Shown here piece after piece: positions 5,423 to 13,095 of a stretch of DNA of 17,030 nt. Position 1 is the stretch's first letter. Each line of letters opens with the position of its first letter. The DNA is from Candidatus Bathyarchaeota archaeon. GTDB lineage: Archaea > Thermoproteota > Bathyarchaeia > TCS64. A program made the translations under genes and the position numbers. A model generated the notes under the pieces. It ran no database searches. It had not been told where the DNA came from and saw only the letters and a program-made list of their open reading frames with translations. Where the stretch lies: positions 1 through 17,030 of the forward strand of contig JAPKYO010000020.1 in assembly GCA_026394265.1 (NCBI GenBank), in the 5' to 3' direction.

Positions 5423-8400
5423 ATGAGCAAGATCATCGACAGCATCAAGTTCGGCCTTCTCCCGCCCGACGAGGTCAGGAAGCTAAGCGCGGTTGAGATA
5501 CAGACGAGCGACACATACGACGAGGACGGCGCGCCGATCGCGGGGGGCCTCATGGACCACCGCCTCGGCACACTCGAGCCCCGCCAACGCTGTCAGACCT
5601 GTGGAAACATCGCACTAAACTGCCCCGGCCACTTCGGCCACATCGAACTCGCGGTACCAGTCATACACGTAGAATTCGCCAAGCAGATCTACAGGCTGCT
5701 CACCGCCACGTGCAGGGGCTGCGGGCGCATCCTGCTCCCCAACGAGGGCAACGATAGCATCGAGTACTTCAAGCGGAAGAGGGAGGAGGACCTCAAGCTC
5801 TTCGGCAAGGTCACAGACGACACGATCAACGACATTCTCAAGATGGCGAAGAAGTACAAGCGCGGCAAGGAGTGCCCACACTGTGGCATGCCGCAGACGA
5901 ACGTCAGGTTCGCAAAGCCCACGACCTTCTTCGAGTCCGAGTCCGCCGAGGAGGAAGAGGCACCCGTAGTGGGGGCGGAGGGCGCCGATGCCATCGCCGT
6001 CGAGGGCGAGGAGGCCGCGAGCAGGCTCACCGCCAACATGATCAGGGAGTGGTTCGAGAGGATACCCGACGACGATCTGAGGCTTGTTGACTTCGAGCCC
6101 GAGGTCGCGCGCCCAGAGTGGATGGTCCTACAGGTCCTGCCCGTGCCACCGGTGGACGTCAGGCCGAGCATCATCCTCGAGTCAGGCATCAGGGCTGAGG
6201 ATGACCTCACCCACAAGCTCGTAGACATCATCAGGATCAACCAGCGCCTGCGCGAGAACATCGACGCGGGCGCCCCGACCCTCATCATCGAGGACCTAAG
6301 CGAGCTACTCCAGTACCACGTAACCACATACTTCAACAACGAGGTAAGCGGCATCCCGCCGGCCCGCCACAGGAGCGGGAGGACCCTGAAGAGCCTGGCC
6401 CAGCGCCTCAAGGGCAAGGAGGGCAGGTTCAGGGGTAACCTGAGTGGTAAGCGTGTAGACTACAGCGCGCGCACGGTCATCAGCCCCGACCCGAACCTCG
6501 ACATAAACGAGGTCGGCGTCCCGGTTGCCATCGCCGTCAGGCTCACCGTCCCCGACGTCGTCACGCCGAGGAACCTCGATGAGATGAAGAGGCTCACACT
6601 AAACGGCCCATACAAGCACCCGGGGGCACTCTACGTCGTGCGCCCCGACCAGAAGAGGATCAGGCTCGAGTTCGTACAGGACAGGCACGGCATCGCCGAC
6701 ACCCTCGAGCCCGGCTTCATAATCGAGCGCCACCTCAAGGACGGCGACATCGCGCTGTTCAACAGGCAGCCCTCGCTGCACAGGATGAGCATCATGGCCC
6801 ACAGGGTCAGGGTGCTCCCCTTCAAGACGTTCAGGATGCACCTCGCCGTCTGCCCGCCCTACAACGCGGACTTCGACGGGGACGAGATGAACCTCCACAT
6901 CCCACAGAGCAAGGAGGCTCAGACCGAGGCCCGGCTCCTCATGCAGGTGCAGGACCAGATACTCAGCCCACGCTACGGGGCGCCCATAATCGGTGCAACC
7001 AAGGACTTCATCAGCGGCGCCTACCTCCTCACGAGGAAGGAGACGCTGCTCACTGCGAAGGAGGTCGGCAAGCTCCTCGCGCACGCAAACTACCGCGGCG
7101 AGATACCCACGCCGATCGTCGAGAAGCCCGTGAAGCAGTGGACGGGGAAGCAGGTATTCAGCCTATTCCTCCCCAAGGACTTCAGCTTCGTCAGCCGCGC
7201 AAACGTCTGCCGCCACTGCCCCACCTGCGACAAGGAGGCCTGCCAGTACGACTCATACGTCATGATACGGGGCGGTGAACTCCTCAGCGGAGTCATCGAC
7301 AAGAACAGCATCGGCGCAGAGCGCGCAGAGACCATCTTCCACCGCATCATCAAGGACTACGGCACGGACGTCGGGCACGACTTCCTCAACAGCATCACGC
7401 GCCTCATCAACGGCTTCCTCACCATACGCGGCTTCAGCTACAGCGTGGACGAGCTGAACATCGCCGAAAAGGAGCGCAACACCATCAACTCCGTCATGAG
7501 GAAGATGGAGAAGAGCGTCGAGAACCTCATAGACCAGGCCGAGACCGGCAAGCTCGAGCGACTCCCCGGCCAGACGATGTCGGAGACCTTCGAGATTAAG
7601 GTCATGAACGAGCTTGCACAGGCCCGTGACAAGGCGGGCGAGACCGTCGAGCAGGGGCTCGGACTGGGCAACTCGGGCATCATCATGACCCGCACCGGCG
7701 CGAGGGGCAGCAGCCTCAACATCGGCCAGATGATGGGCAGCGTCGGACAGCAGTCCATCCGTGGGAAGCGCATCATGAGGGGCTACGAGAACCGCACCCT
7801 ACCCCACTTCAAGGACGGCGACCCGACCCCGCAGGCGAGGGGCTTCGTCTACAACTGCTACCGCGACGGCCTCACGCCGCTCGAGTACTTCTTCCACAGC
7901 ATGGGTGGCCGCGAGGGCCTGGTCGACACGGCTGTACGCACGCAGCAGAGCGGCTACATGCAGCGCAGGCTCATCAACGCCCTCGAGCACCTCCGCGTCG
8001 AGTACGACGGCACGGTACGCAACAGCATCGGCGACATCATCCAGTTCCAGTACGGCGAGGACGGCATCGACCCGAGCAAGAGCGACCACGGAAAGGCCGT
8101 GAACGTCGTGCAGCTCATCGACCGCGCCAAGCTCAGCGAGAAGAAGGGCACGGCCGCATCCGAGGAATACATCGACAAGAAGGTCGACGGCCTCACGGTG
8201 TTGCCCCTCAGCCTCATGAACGAGCTGAAGACCCTACTCCACGCCTCAGGGCTGCCTAAGGCGGGCGTCGACCACCTCACAGAGTCTGCGATGAGGAACT
8301 ACGACTACAGTCTCGTCGAGCCAGGCGAGGCGGTCGGCATACTCGCCGCGCAGAGCATAGGCGAGCCCGGCACACAGATGACGCTCCGTACCTTCCACTA

Positions 8401-9301
8401 CGCAGGTGTCGCTGAGCAGAACGTAACCCTGGGCCTCCCACGCCTCATCGAGATCGTGGACGCAAGGAGGACCCCATCGACCCCGGTCATGGAGATCCAC
8501 CTCGACGCGAAGCACAAGAAGAGCGAGAAGCTGGCACGCGAGGTCGCGCAGAAGCTCACATACACGACCCTCGACGACGTCGTAAGCGGAGTCAACGTCG
8601 ACTTCAACGCCAACGTCGTCAGGATAGAGATCGACTCTGCCCAGCTCGATGGGCTCAACGTCTCCGCGAAGGAGATCGAGGACGCCTTCCCGACGAAGTT
8701 CGAGAAGGAGTCCGAGTTCGTCTACACCGTCAGCCTGGATGAGGAGAAGAGCGGGAACCCGGAGATCCTCTCACACACGATTGGGCAGGCGAAGATCAGG
8801 GGCATCCCCGAGATCAAGCGTGTCCTGACCCTCCAGGAGAACGGCGAGTGGATAATCAGGACGGATGGCAGCAACCTCGAGGAGGTCATAAAGATCGACG
8901 GCATCGACGCCATGCGGACCACGACGAACAACATACACGAGATCGCCGAGATATTCGGCATCGAGGCGGCGCGCAACGCCCTCATCAAGGAGGCCCATAA
9001 CGTGCTAGAGGAGCAGGGCCTCGACGTCGACATCAGGCACGTGATGCTGGTCGCCGACATAATGACCAAGATGGGTGAGGTCCAGCAGATCGGGCGCCAC
9101 GGCATCAGCGGCGAGAAGAGCAGCGTCCTGGCGAGGGCGGCCTTCGAGCTGACGATACAGCACCTCGTCTCGGCGGCGATCCGCGGAGAAATCGATCCGC
9201 TTAAAGGTGTCATCGAGAACATAATCGTCGGACAGTCGATGCCGCTCGGAACGGGCAGCGTCGAGCTGTTCATGACAATGGGTGGTAAACGCGATGAGTA
9301 G
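5423..9301 (+). CDS. rpoA: DNA-directed RNA polymerase subunit A (fused A'-A'')
   Basis: The 1292 residues contain both halves that most archaea split into A' and A''. Zinc sites lie at residues about 58-72 (CQTCGN, CPGHFGH) and about 98-155 (CRGCG, CPHCG). The catalytic NADFDGD is at 481-487 with all three magnesium-binding aspartates. The bridge helix follows HSMGGREGLVDTAVRT near 825. The trigger-loop region GEAVGILAAQSIGEPGTQMT begins near 968, where an A'' subunit would be in the second half, with no break between. An acidic Glu/Ala-rich insertion at about 172-200 is unlike a typical compact archaeal subunit. The gene starts 1 nt after rpoB, and its last 8 nt overlap rpl30e (ATGAGTAG). 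The unsplit form points to a thaumarchaeal/korarchaeal/bathyarchaeal-type lineage. Confidence 0.98.
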   Translation: MSKIIDSIKFGLLPPDEVRKLSAVEIQTSDTYDEDGAPIAGGLMDHRLGTLEPRQRCQTCGNIALNCPGHFGHIELAVPVIHVEFAKQIYRLLTATCRGCGRILLPNEGNDSIEYFKRKREEDLKLFGKVTDDTINDILKMAKKYKRGKECPHCGMPQTNVRFAKPTTFFESESAEEEEAPVVGAEGADAIAVEGEEAASRLTANMIREWFERIPDDDLRLVDFEPEVARPEWMVLQVLPVPPVDVRPSIILESGIRAEDDLTHKLVDIIRINQRLRENIDAGAPTLIIEDLSELLQYHVTTYFNNEVSGIPPARHRSGRTLKSLAQRLKGKEGRFRGNLSGKRVDYSARTVISPDPNLDINEVGVPVAIAVRLTVPDVVTPRNLDEMKRLTLNGPYKHPGALYVVRPDQKRIRLEFVQDRHGIADTLEPGFIIERHLKDGDIALFNRQPSLHRMSIMAHRVRVLPFKTFRMHLAVCPPYNADFDGDEMNLHIPQSKEAQTEARLLMQVQDQILSPRYGAPIIGATKDFISGAYLLTRKETLLTAKEVGKLLAHANYRGEIPTPIVEKPVKQWTGKQVFSLFLPKDFSFVSRANVCRHCPTCDKEACQYDSYVMIRGGELLSGVIDKNSIGAERAETIFHRIIKDYGTDVGHDFLNSITRLINGFLTIRGFSYSVDELNIAEKERNTINSVMRKMEKSVENLIDQAETGKLERLPGQTMSETFEIKVMNELAQARDKAGETVEQGLGLGNSGIIMTRTGARGSSLNIGQMMGSVGQQSIRGKRIMRGYENRTLPHFKDGDPTPQARGFVYNCYRDGLTPLEYFFHSMGGREGLVDTAVRTQQSGYMQRRLINALEHLRVEYDGTVRNSIGDIIQFQYGEDGIDPSKSDHGKAVNVVQLIDRAKLSEKKGTAASEEYIDKKVDGLTVLPLSLMNELKTLLHASGLPKAGVDHLTESAMRNYDYSLVEPGEAVGILAAQSIGEPGTQMTLRTFHYAGVAEQNVTLGLPRLIEIVDARRTPSTPVMEIHLDAKHKKSEKLAREVAQKLTYTTLDDVVSGVNVDFNANVVRIEIDSAQLDGLNVSAKEIEDAFPTKFEKESEFVYTVSLDEEKSGNPEILSHTIGQAKIRGIPEIKRVLTLQENGEWIIRTDGSNLEEVIKIDGIDAMRTTTNNIHEIAEIFGIEAARNALIKEAHNVLEEQGLDVDIRHVMLVADIMTKMGEVQQIGRHGISGEKSSVLARAAFELTIQHLVSAAIRGEIDPLKGVIENIIVGQSMPLGTGSVELFMTMGGKRDE

Positions 9302-9596
9302 CATAGATCAGGAGCTGAGACTCGCACTCTCCACCGGCAAGGTCCAGGTAGGATCAAAGGTTGCCGTGAGGGAGCTGCGCAGAGGAAGAGCGAAGCTGGC
9401 GATAGTCAGCAGCAACTGCCCACGCGACGCGTGGGAGACGATTAAAAACTACGGGAAGCTCGCCGAGATCCCCGTGATGGAACACCCGAAGGACAGCGTA
9501 GATCTGGGCACGCTTTGCGGTAAGCCGTTCCCGGTCAGCGCCATGGTGATCCTTGAGCCGGGCGACTCCAAGATCCTCGAATTGGTGAAGAAGTAA
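9294..9596 (+). CDS. rpl30e: 50S ribosomal protein eL30 (L30e)
   Basis: This is a 100-residue member of the L7Ae/L30e RNA-binding fold. Diagnostic parts are KLAIVSSNCPRD, the YGKLAEIPVMEH segment and the GTLCGKPFPVSAMVILEPGDS end. Archaea commonly encode it between the polymerase A gene and nusA, as here. I chose ATG 9294, which has GGTGGT 7 nt upstream inside the rpoA end and overlaps the rpoA stop by 8 nt. The GTG at 9282 would only add a few residues. It is probably translated by coupling from rpoA. Confidence 0.95.
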   Translation: MSSIDQELRLALSTGKVQVGSKVAVRELRRGRAKLAIVSSNCPRDAWETIKNYGKLAEIPVMEHPKDSVDLGTLCGKPFPVSAMVILEPGDSKILELVKK

Positions 9597-9597
9597 G

Positions 9598-10029
9598 ATG
9601 CTCAGCAACGTCAAGATAACGGAGAATGAGATGAAGTTCATCCAGTTGCTCCAGAACATGACGGGGGCGACTGTGGTGGACTGTATTATTGAGGAGGAGA
9701 GCCTCATCTTCACCGTTAAGAAGGGGGAGGTCGGCCTCGCGGTCGGCAAGGGCGGGGAGAAGATAAAGCGGTTCCGCGCCATGACGAACAAGCAGGTCGA
9801 GATATTCGAGTACATGGATGACCCCGACAAGTTCCTCAGGAACGCCTTGAAGCCGGCGCAGGTGAAGGATATCCGCCTCGTCGACAGGATGGACGGGCAC
9901 AAGATAGCGATGGTGACCGTCGACCCTCACGATAAGGGGATAGCCATCGGTAAGAACGGCGAGAACATAAAGAAGATACGCTTCCTCGCGAAGCGCTACT
10001 TCAGCCTCGAGAATGTAGTCGTCAACTAG
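9598..10029 (+). CDS. nusA: Archaeal NusA-like transcription factor (two KH domains)
   Basis: At 143 residues it has the archaeal NusA form: two KH domains with no S1 or N-terminal polymerase-binding domain. The first KH loop is GKGGEKIKR (about residue 50-58) and the second is GKNGENIKK (about 120-128). The protein binds RNA and is thought to act in transcription elongation or termination. It starts 1 nt after the rpl30e stop and is the last gene of the operon. The hairpin and T-rich tract follow at once. In many archaea rps12 and rps7 continue this operon; here they do not. Confidence 0.95.
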   Translation: MLSNVKITENEMKFIQLLQNMTGATVVDCIIEEESLIFTVKKGEVGLAVGKGGEKIKRFRAMTNKQVEIFEYMDDPDKFLRNALKPAQVKDIRLVDRMDGHKIAMVTVDPHDKGIAIGKNGENIKKIRFLAKRYFSLENVVVN

Positions 10030-10050
10030 CCGGCTCGGCCGGTTCTTTTC
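10030..10050 (+). terminator. Hairpin plus T-rich tract ending the rpoB-nusA operon
   Basis: CCGGC-TCG-GCCGG forms a perfect 5-bp stem with a 3-nt loop. It can be extended with the AG of the nusA stop codon and the following TT, and is followed by TTCTTTTC. This resembles an intrinsic terminator placed right at the stop codon. Confidence 0.6.
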
Positions 10051-10091
10051 ATTTCTCGCAACCTAGCTACGGCTAATGTGGTGCTACACAT

Positions 10092-10110
10092 GATAACGAT
10101 TTTTTTTATC
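10092..10110 (+). terminator. T8 tract between convergent nusA and panE
   Basis: GATAACGA-T8-ATC has a T8 run (10100-10107) that suits archaeal termination on the plus strand, and flanking GATAA/TTATC can pair. It overlaps the stop codon of the convergent panE gene, so it probably backs up the hairpin at 10030. Confidence 0.5.
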
Positions 10111-11092
10111 GGCTGTTTGTCATCTTCTTGAGTTCTTCGATGGTGTATCGCCCGGGTTTCTCGCCTTTCCGGGCCATGTCCTCGGCGACCCGCCATAGGG
10201 TCTCGTTGTAGGGGGTCGGGATGCCTAGGGCTCTGCCTAGCTTGACGATGTCGCCGTTGATGGCCTCCGCCTCTATGTTGCCGGTTCCCCGGGTGAGGCT
10301 CTGCCACGTTGAGCTTCGTTTTGTGTCCCCCTCGTAGCCCTTTGGCATCTTGTTTGTCCCGCGTATCGTCTTGGAGCGTTTCTCGTACTCGTGGAAGTCT
10401 TCCCACTCGATGCCGGCGCGTCTCCAGACCGTCTCGGCCTCGGCCCTAGCGGCGCGGTTGTAGGCGTCCGCGTCGCCTCTTGCGTCGGTTATGGCTTCGA
10501 GGGCGTTGTTCAGGTTGATGAGGGTCTTCGCCGCCTTTACCCTCATGACGTGGTCGTTGACCCTGCATACGAACCCCGCTTCTTGTAGGGCGTCCGCGAC
10601 TCTGTGTGTCAACTCGTCTGCGCCGCTGGGGTAGCGGCCTACCTCGATGAAGCCGCCGTTGCCCGTGATGGGGTGGATGACTTCGCCGGGGTGAAGGAAG
10701 ATGGCGGGCATGTTGAGCATGATGCCGTATATGTTGTCGAAGATGCGTGTGGCGGCGGGCTCGTTGGTTATCGAGTTCTGGGCGCAGAATATTGGGAGGG
10801 TTCTCGGGGCGCCGGCGTTCTTGAGCTGCCCGAGGCAGGTGGCGGTGTGCTGGCTCTTCGCCGTGAGGATCACGACGTCGTCTCCGCTGAATGGGGCAAG
10901 CGCCTCAGCCGTCTTGCAGGCTGGGACCCGGAGGATGTAGGTCTCGTCGGGCGTGAGAAGCCTCAGGCCGGCCTCCCTGATCTCGTCGACGTGCTGTTGG
11001 TTGCCGACTAGGACCACGTCGTGGCCGGTCCTGTATAGGTGCCCGCCGATGATGCTGCCGATCCCCCCAGCCCCGTAGACTATGAAGCGCAT
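10106..11092 (-). CDS. panE: 2-dehydropantoate 2-reductase family protein (ketopantoate reductase)
   Basis: The 328 residues fit the ApbA/PanE family of NADPH-dependent reductases, which turn ketopantoate into pantoate on the way to coenzyme A. The N-terminal Rossmann fold has GAGGIGSIIGGHL at residues 7-19 and VVILTAKSQHT near 72-82. The middle has AQNSITNE. The C-terminal helical domain starts with the conserved Lys in KAAKTLINLNNALEAI and ends with AEAINGDIVKLGRALGIPTPYNETL, the usual family signature. The gene is convergent with nusA. A TATA-like TTTATAAT lies about 35 bp upstream, so the leader is short. Several family members act on other 2-oxo acids, so the exact substrate is inferred. 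Confidence 0.85.
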   Translation of the reverse strand: MRFIVYGAGGIGSIIGGHLYRTGHDVVLVGNQQHVDEIREAGLRLLTPDETYILRVPACKTAEALAPFSGDDVVILTAKSQHTATCLGQLKNAGAPRTLPIFCAQNSITNEPAATRIFDNIYGIMLNMPAIFLHPGEVIHPITGNGGFIEVGRYPSGADELTHRVADALQEAGFVCRVNDHVMRVKAAKTLINLNNALEAITDARGDADAYNRAARAEAETVWRRAGIEWEDFHEYEKRSKTIRGTNKMPKGYEGDTKRSSTWQSLTRGTGNIEAEAINGDIVKLGRALGIPTPYNETLWRVAEDMARKGEKPGRYTIEELKKMTNSR

Positions 11093-11121
11093 GCCGTGTT
11101 CGATGATAAGGTTCGACGGTG

Positions 11122-11134
11122 GATTATAAACGGA
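11122..11134 (-). promoter_or_regulatory. TATA box of panE
   Basis: The minus strand reads CCGTTTATAATCC, with its centre about 36 bp before the ATG at 11092. This predicts a leader of about 10 nt. Confidence 0.55.
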
Positions 11135-11166
11135 AAGGAGGTGATTCAGTGGGCGGTTTTCCCCGG

Positions 11167-11607
11167 CTAGTCCCCGATTGGGGCGGAAAAGCCACTCCTC
11201 TTTTCAGACATCAGTGAGCTATTCTTTCTGGTCTTCCTTATGACTTCGGCTAATCTCTGGGCGCTCTCGAAGTCTCTCTGTTTGTCGAAGAAGCTGTATA
11301 CCTCGACCCTCTCGTAACTCGTCGGCGTCTTCTGATCCTTCTTGTGTATGATTATCGGGAGGTAGGGGAAGCCCCTGTCCCTGATGGTCTTGGTTATCTT
11401 GGCGCCGTCGATGTACGGCTTCTTCTCATCGAGTATCAGGCAGTCGAAGCCGTTCCGCAGGATGTTCAGAATCTCCTCGGGCTGGTTCGTCGTCGTAAGA
11501 TCGATGTCGGGGTTGCCCTCGCTCAGGTGCCTCGTGAATGCCTGATAAATCGGGCTCTTGCCGACGTAGAGGACCCTGATCCTGCCCGACTCATCCGGCT
11601 TCGCCAT
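11167..11607 (-). CDS. Degenerate response-regulator receiver (pseudo-receiver) domain protein
   Basis: The 146-residue protein is almost entirely one CheY-like domain, with no DNA-binding or enzymatic output domain. Strand 1 is IRVLYVGKSP, where the usual acidic pair (DD or DE) is replaced by Gly-Lys. Strand 3 keeps a phosphorylation-site-like Asp in CLILDEKKPYIDG. Strand 4 ends in IIIHKKD rather than a Thr/Ser switch residue. Strand 5 has SFFDK, keeping a Lys. Without the acidic pocket, magnesium-dependent phosphorylation is doubtful, so it may act as a protein-interaction module. A short basic tail follows residue 125. The neighbouring genes give no clue, and no histidine kinase is in the window. 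Confidence 0.75.
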   Translation of the reverse strand: MAKPDESGRIRVLYVGKSPIYQAFTRHLSEGNPDIDLTTTNQPEEILNILRNGFDCLILDEKKPYIDGAKITKTIRDRGFPYLPIIIHKKDQKTPTSYERVEVYSFFDKQRDFESAQRLAEVIRKTRKNSSLMSEKRSGFSAPIGD

Positions 11608-11739
11608 TAAGAAGATTTGCGGAGTGTTAAGCGGTTATCTCCATTATGGATCGGTAAGAGGTATCAACTTTCACGCGTTTTTCGCCTCTTCGGTGTTAGC
11701 TGTTATCTTCATGGTCGGGGATCATGTGTGTGATTCAAA

Positions 11740-12543
11740 ATGAGCGGTGTTTGGCCCGATGGGAAGCGGTGCGCCGTCTGCCTCACGTTTGACTGCGACG
11801 CGGAGTACGTCTTCATGGGCAACAGGCCCGAGGTGGCCGACCTGCCCCGGATGAAGAGCCTCGGGGAGTACGAGTGGAATGCCCCCGTCTACCCGCGCCT
11901 GCTCGACCTCCTAGACAAGCACAGGGTCAAGGCGACGTTCTTCGTCCCGGGGATAAACGCGGTCAACCACCCCGACGTCTTCAAGGAGATCAGGAGGCGT
12001 GGGCACGAGCTTGCCTGCCACGGGTGGGTGCACGAGGACACGGTTAAGCTGCCGAAGGCGGAGGAGGCCCGGAGGATACTGGCGACGCGGGACGCAATCA
12101 GGGACGCCTCTGGGTTTACACCTGTGGGGAACCGCGTAGCCGGTGGCGAGGTCGGCCCCCACACGCACGACATACTCGCCGAGAACGGCTTCCTATACGA
12201 CTCAAGCATGAGGGGCAGCGACCTGCCCTACAGGCTCGGCAACGGCCTCGCCATCGTGCCCAGCTACTACGACATGGACGACTTCCACCTCTTCGCCGAT
12301 TACCCCGGCACAAGCTACAACACCCGCATACAGAGCCCCGAGACCGGGTACCAGATATGGACGAACGCCTTCGACGGCTACTATCAATACGGCCTCTGCT
12401 ACACTACGATGTTCCACCCGCAGATCATAGGCAAGCCCGGGGGCCTCATGCTCCTAGACCGGCTCCTCAACTACATCGAGCGCTTCCCCGCCGTCTGGCA
12501 CGCAACGGCGGAAGAAGTCGCCAGACACTGGGCGAAACGGTAA
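11740..12543 (+). CDS. NodB-type polysaccharide deacetylase family protein (CE4-like)
   Basis: The 267-residue protein has a NodB-homology fold. Motif 1 is LTFDCDAE near residues 15-22, with the two aspartates of the family. Motif 2 is ACHGWVHE near 91-98, giving the H-x3-H metal ligands. A Arg/Gly-containing segment GNRVAGGEVG near 130 is where the substrate-binding Arg loop is expected. The C-terminal part FHPQIIGKPGGLMLLDRL with VWHATAEEVARHW is typical of the subgroup that includes HpPgdA-like deacetylases and PuuE-like allantoinases. It has no signal peptide or membrane segment, so it should be cytoplasmic. The substrate is open: a sugar amide or a cyclic amide are both possible. It is a single gene, divergent from the receiver gene, with a hairpin over its stop codon. 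Confidence 0.85.
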   Translation: MSGVWPDGKRCAVCLTFDCDAEYVFMGNRPEVADLPRMKSLGEYEWNAPVYPRLLDLLDKHRVKATFFVPGINAVNHPDVFKEIRRRGHELACHGWVHEDTVKLPKAEEARRILATRDAIRDASGFTPVGNRVAGGEVGPHTHDILAENGFLYDSSMRGSDLPYRLGNGLAIVPSYYDMDDFHLFADYPGTSYNTRIQSPETGYQIWTNAFDGYYQYGLCYTTMFHPQIIGKPGGLMLLDRLLNYIERFPAVWHATAEEVARHWAKR

Positions 12544-12552
12544 AAAACCGTT
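12536..12552 (+). other. Hairpin across the deacetylase stop codon
   Basis: AACGG-TAAAAAA-CCGTT forms a 5-bp stem with the TAA in its loop. No T-run follows, so a terminator role is uncertain. It recalls the nusA hairpin, which also abuts its stop codon. Confidence 0.35.
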
Positions 12553-12578
12553 ATCTGATGATACTTCTAAACTGATTC

Positions 12579-12875
12579 GTGTCTCCCTCCATCAAGGTAA
12601 GCGAGAACACCAAGGGGCTACTTGATAAAACTCGGGCCAAGATCACGCTGCGGATTGGCGGGGAGATGCCGCTCAGCGACATAGTTGAGGCCATTATTCG
12701 CGTCTCCCTCAACCACGAGGACGAACTCCTAGAAGCTATCCGTAAAATCTCTGTGGGGGAAAGTGTCTCCGATGAACTACTCCAACTCGCCGCCGACTGG
12801 GGCGTTAAGACGCGATCCGAAGAAATCGACGAGTGCCTCTACGCCCATCAATCCCGACGTAGAAAAGTCCACTAG
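12579..12875 (+). CDS. Small antitoxin-like (possible ribbon-helix-helix/VapB-type) protein
   Basis: The 98-residue ORF starts with GTG. Residues 3-45 (PSIKVSENTKGLLDKTRAKI followed by a PLSDIVEAII helix) resemble archaeal VapB/RHH antitoxins, whose pattern is a short beta strand with KVS-E-T, a helix, then a second helix with S-x-x-x-V/I-x-x-(I/L). The second half is helical and charged and ends in a basic RRRKVH tail. No PIN-domain or RelE-like toxin lies next to it, so if it is an antitoxin it is an orphan, or a plain DNA-binding regulator. It lies 35 bp after the deacetylase gene on the same strand. No clear ribosome-binding site precedes the GTG. Confidence 0.6.
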   Translation: MSPSIKVSENTKGLLDKTRAKITLRIGGEMPLSDIVEAIIRVSLNHEDELLEAIRKISVGESVSDELLQLAADWGVKTRSEEIDECLYAHQSRRRKVH

Positions 12876-12923
12876 CGTCAGTTACTGCTTCGCTGGTCTT
12901 GTCCCGGTGATACGGTAAAAAGG

Positions 12924-13038
12924 GTAGGGGGGAGGGGGTACCCCCAACATTCTATTTCCGAGCTCCTTCACCAGAAAGGAGCACGAAAACGGCTCCGTTG
13001 ACGCGCCGATCTAAGCAAAAGGAGCACGTATTCCCTAC
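12924..13038 (+). repeat. 115-bp dispersed element, copy 2 (candidate structured RNA or MITE-like element)
   Basis: It matches the element at 1014-1128 in length and in 32 of its last 35 bases. Complementary ends are stronger here: GTAGGGG at 12924 against TTCCCTAC at 13031-13038. Inside are a perfect palindrome GGGGGTACCCCC (12934-12945), a 7-bp hairpin GCTCCTT-CACCAGA-AAGGAGC (12962-12982), and AAAGGAGCACG twice (from 12976 and 13017). It ends 57 bp before the aminotransferase ATG and could be part of its leader. The plus strand is assigned only by comparison with copy 1. Confidence 0.7.
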
Positions 13039-13048
13039 AAAGCTCCCC

Positions 13049-13066
13049 CGTTAAAGACTTAACCCG
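13049..13066 (+). promoter_or_regulatory. Possible TATA box of the aminotransferase gene
   Basis: CGTTAAAGACTTAACCC contains AT-rich TTAAAGACTTAA about 35-40 bp before the ATG at 13096. It is a weak match. If real, the 115-bp element would lie upstream of the transcript and not in it. Confidence 0.3.
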
Positions 13067-13095
13067 AAACCCCCAACACACTACGACGCAGCGAC

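Noticed and set aside
12555..12575. TGATGA and CTGA just before the GTG at 12579
   Set aside because: The spacing is far too short for a C/D guide RNA; likely chance.
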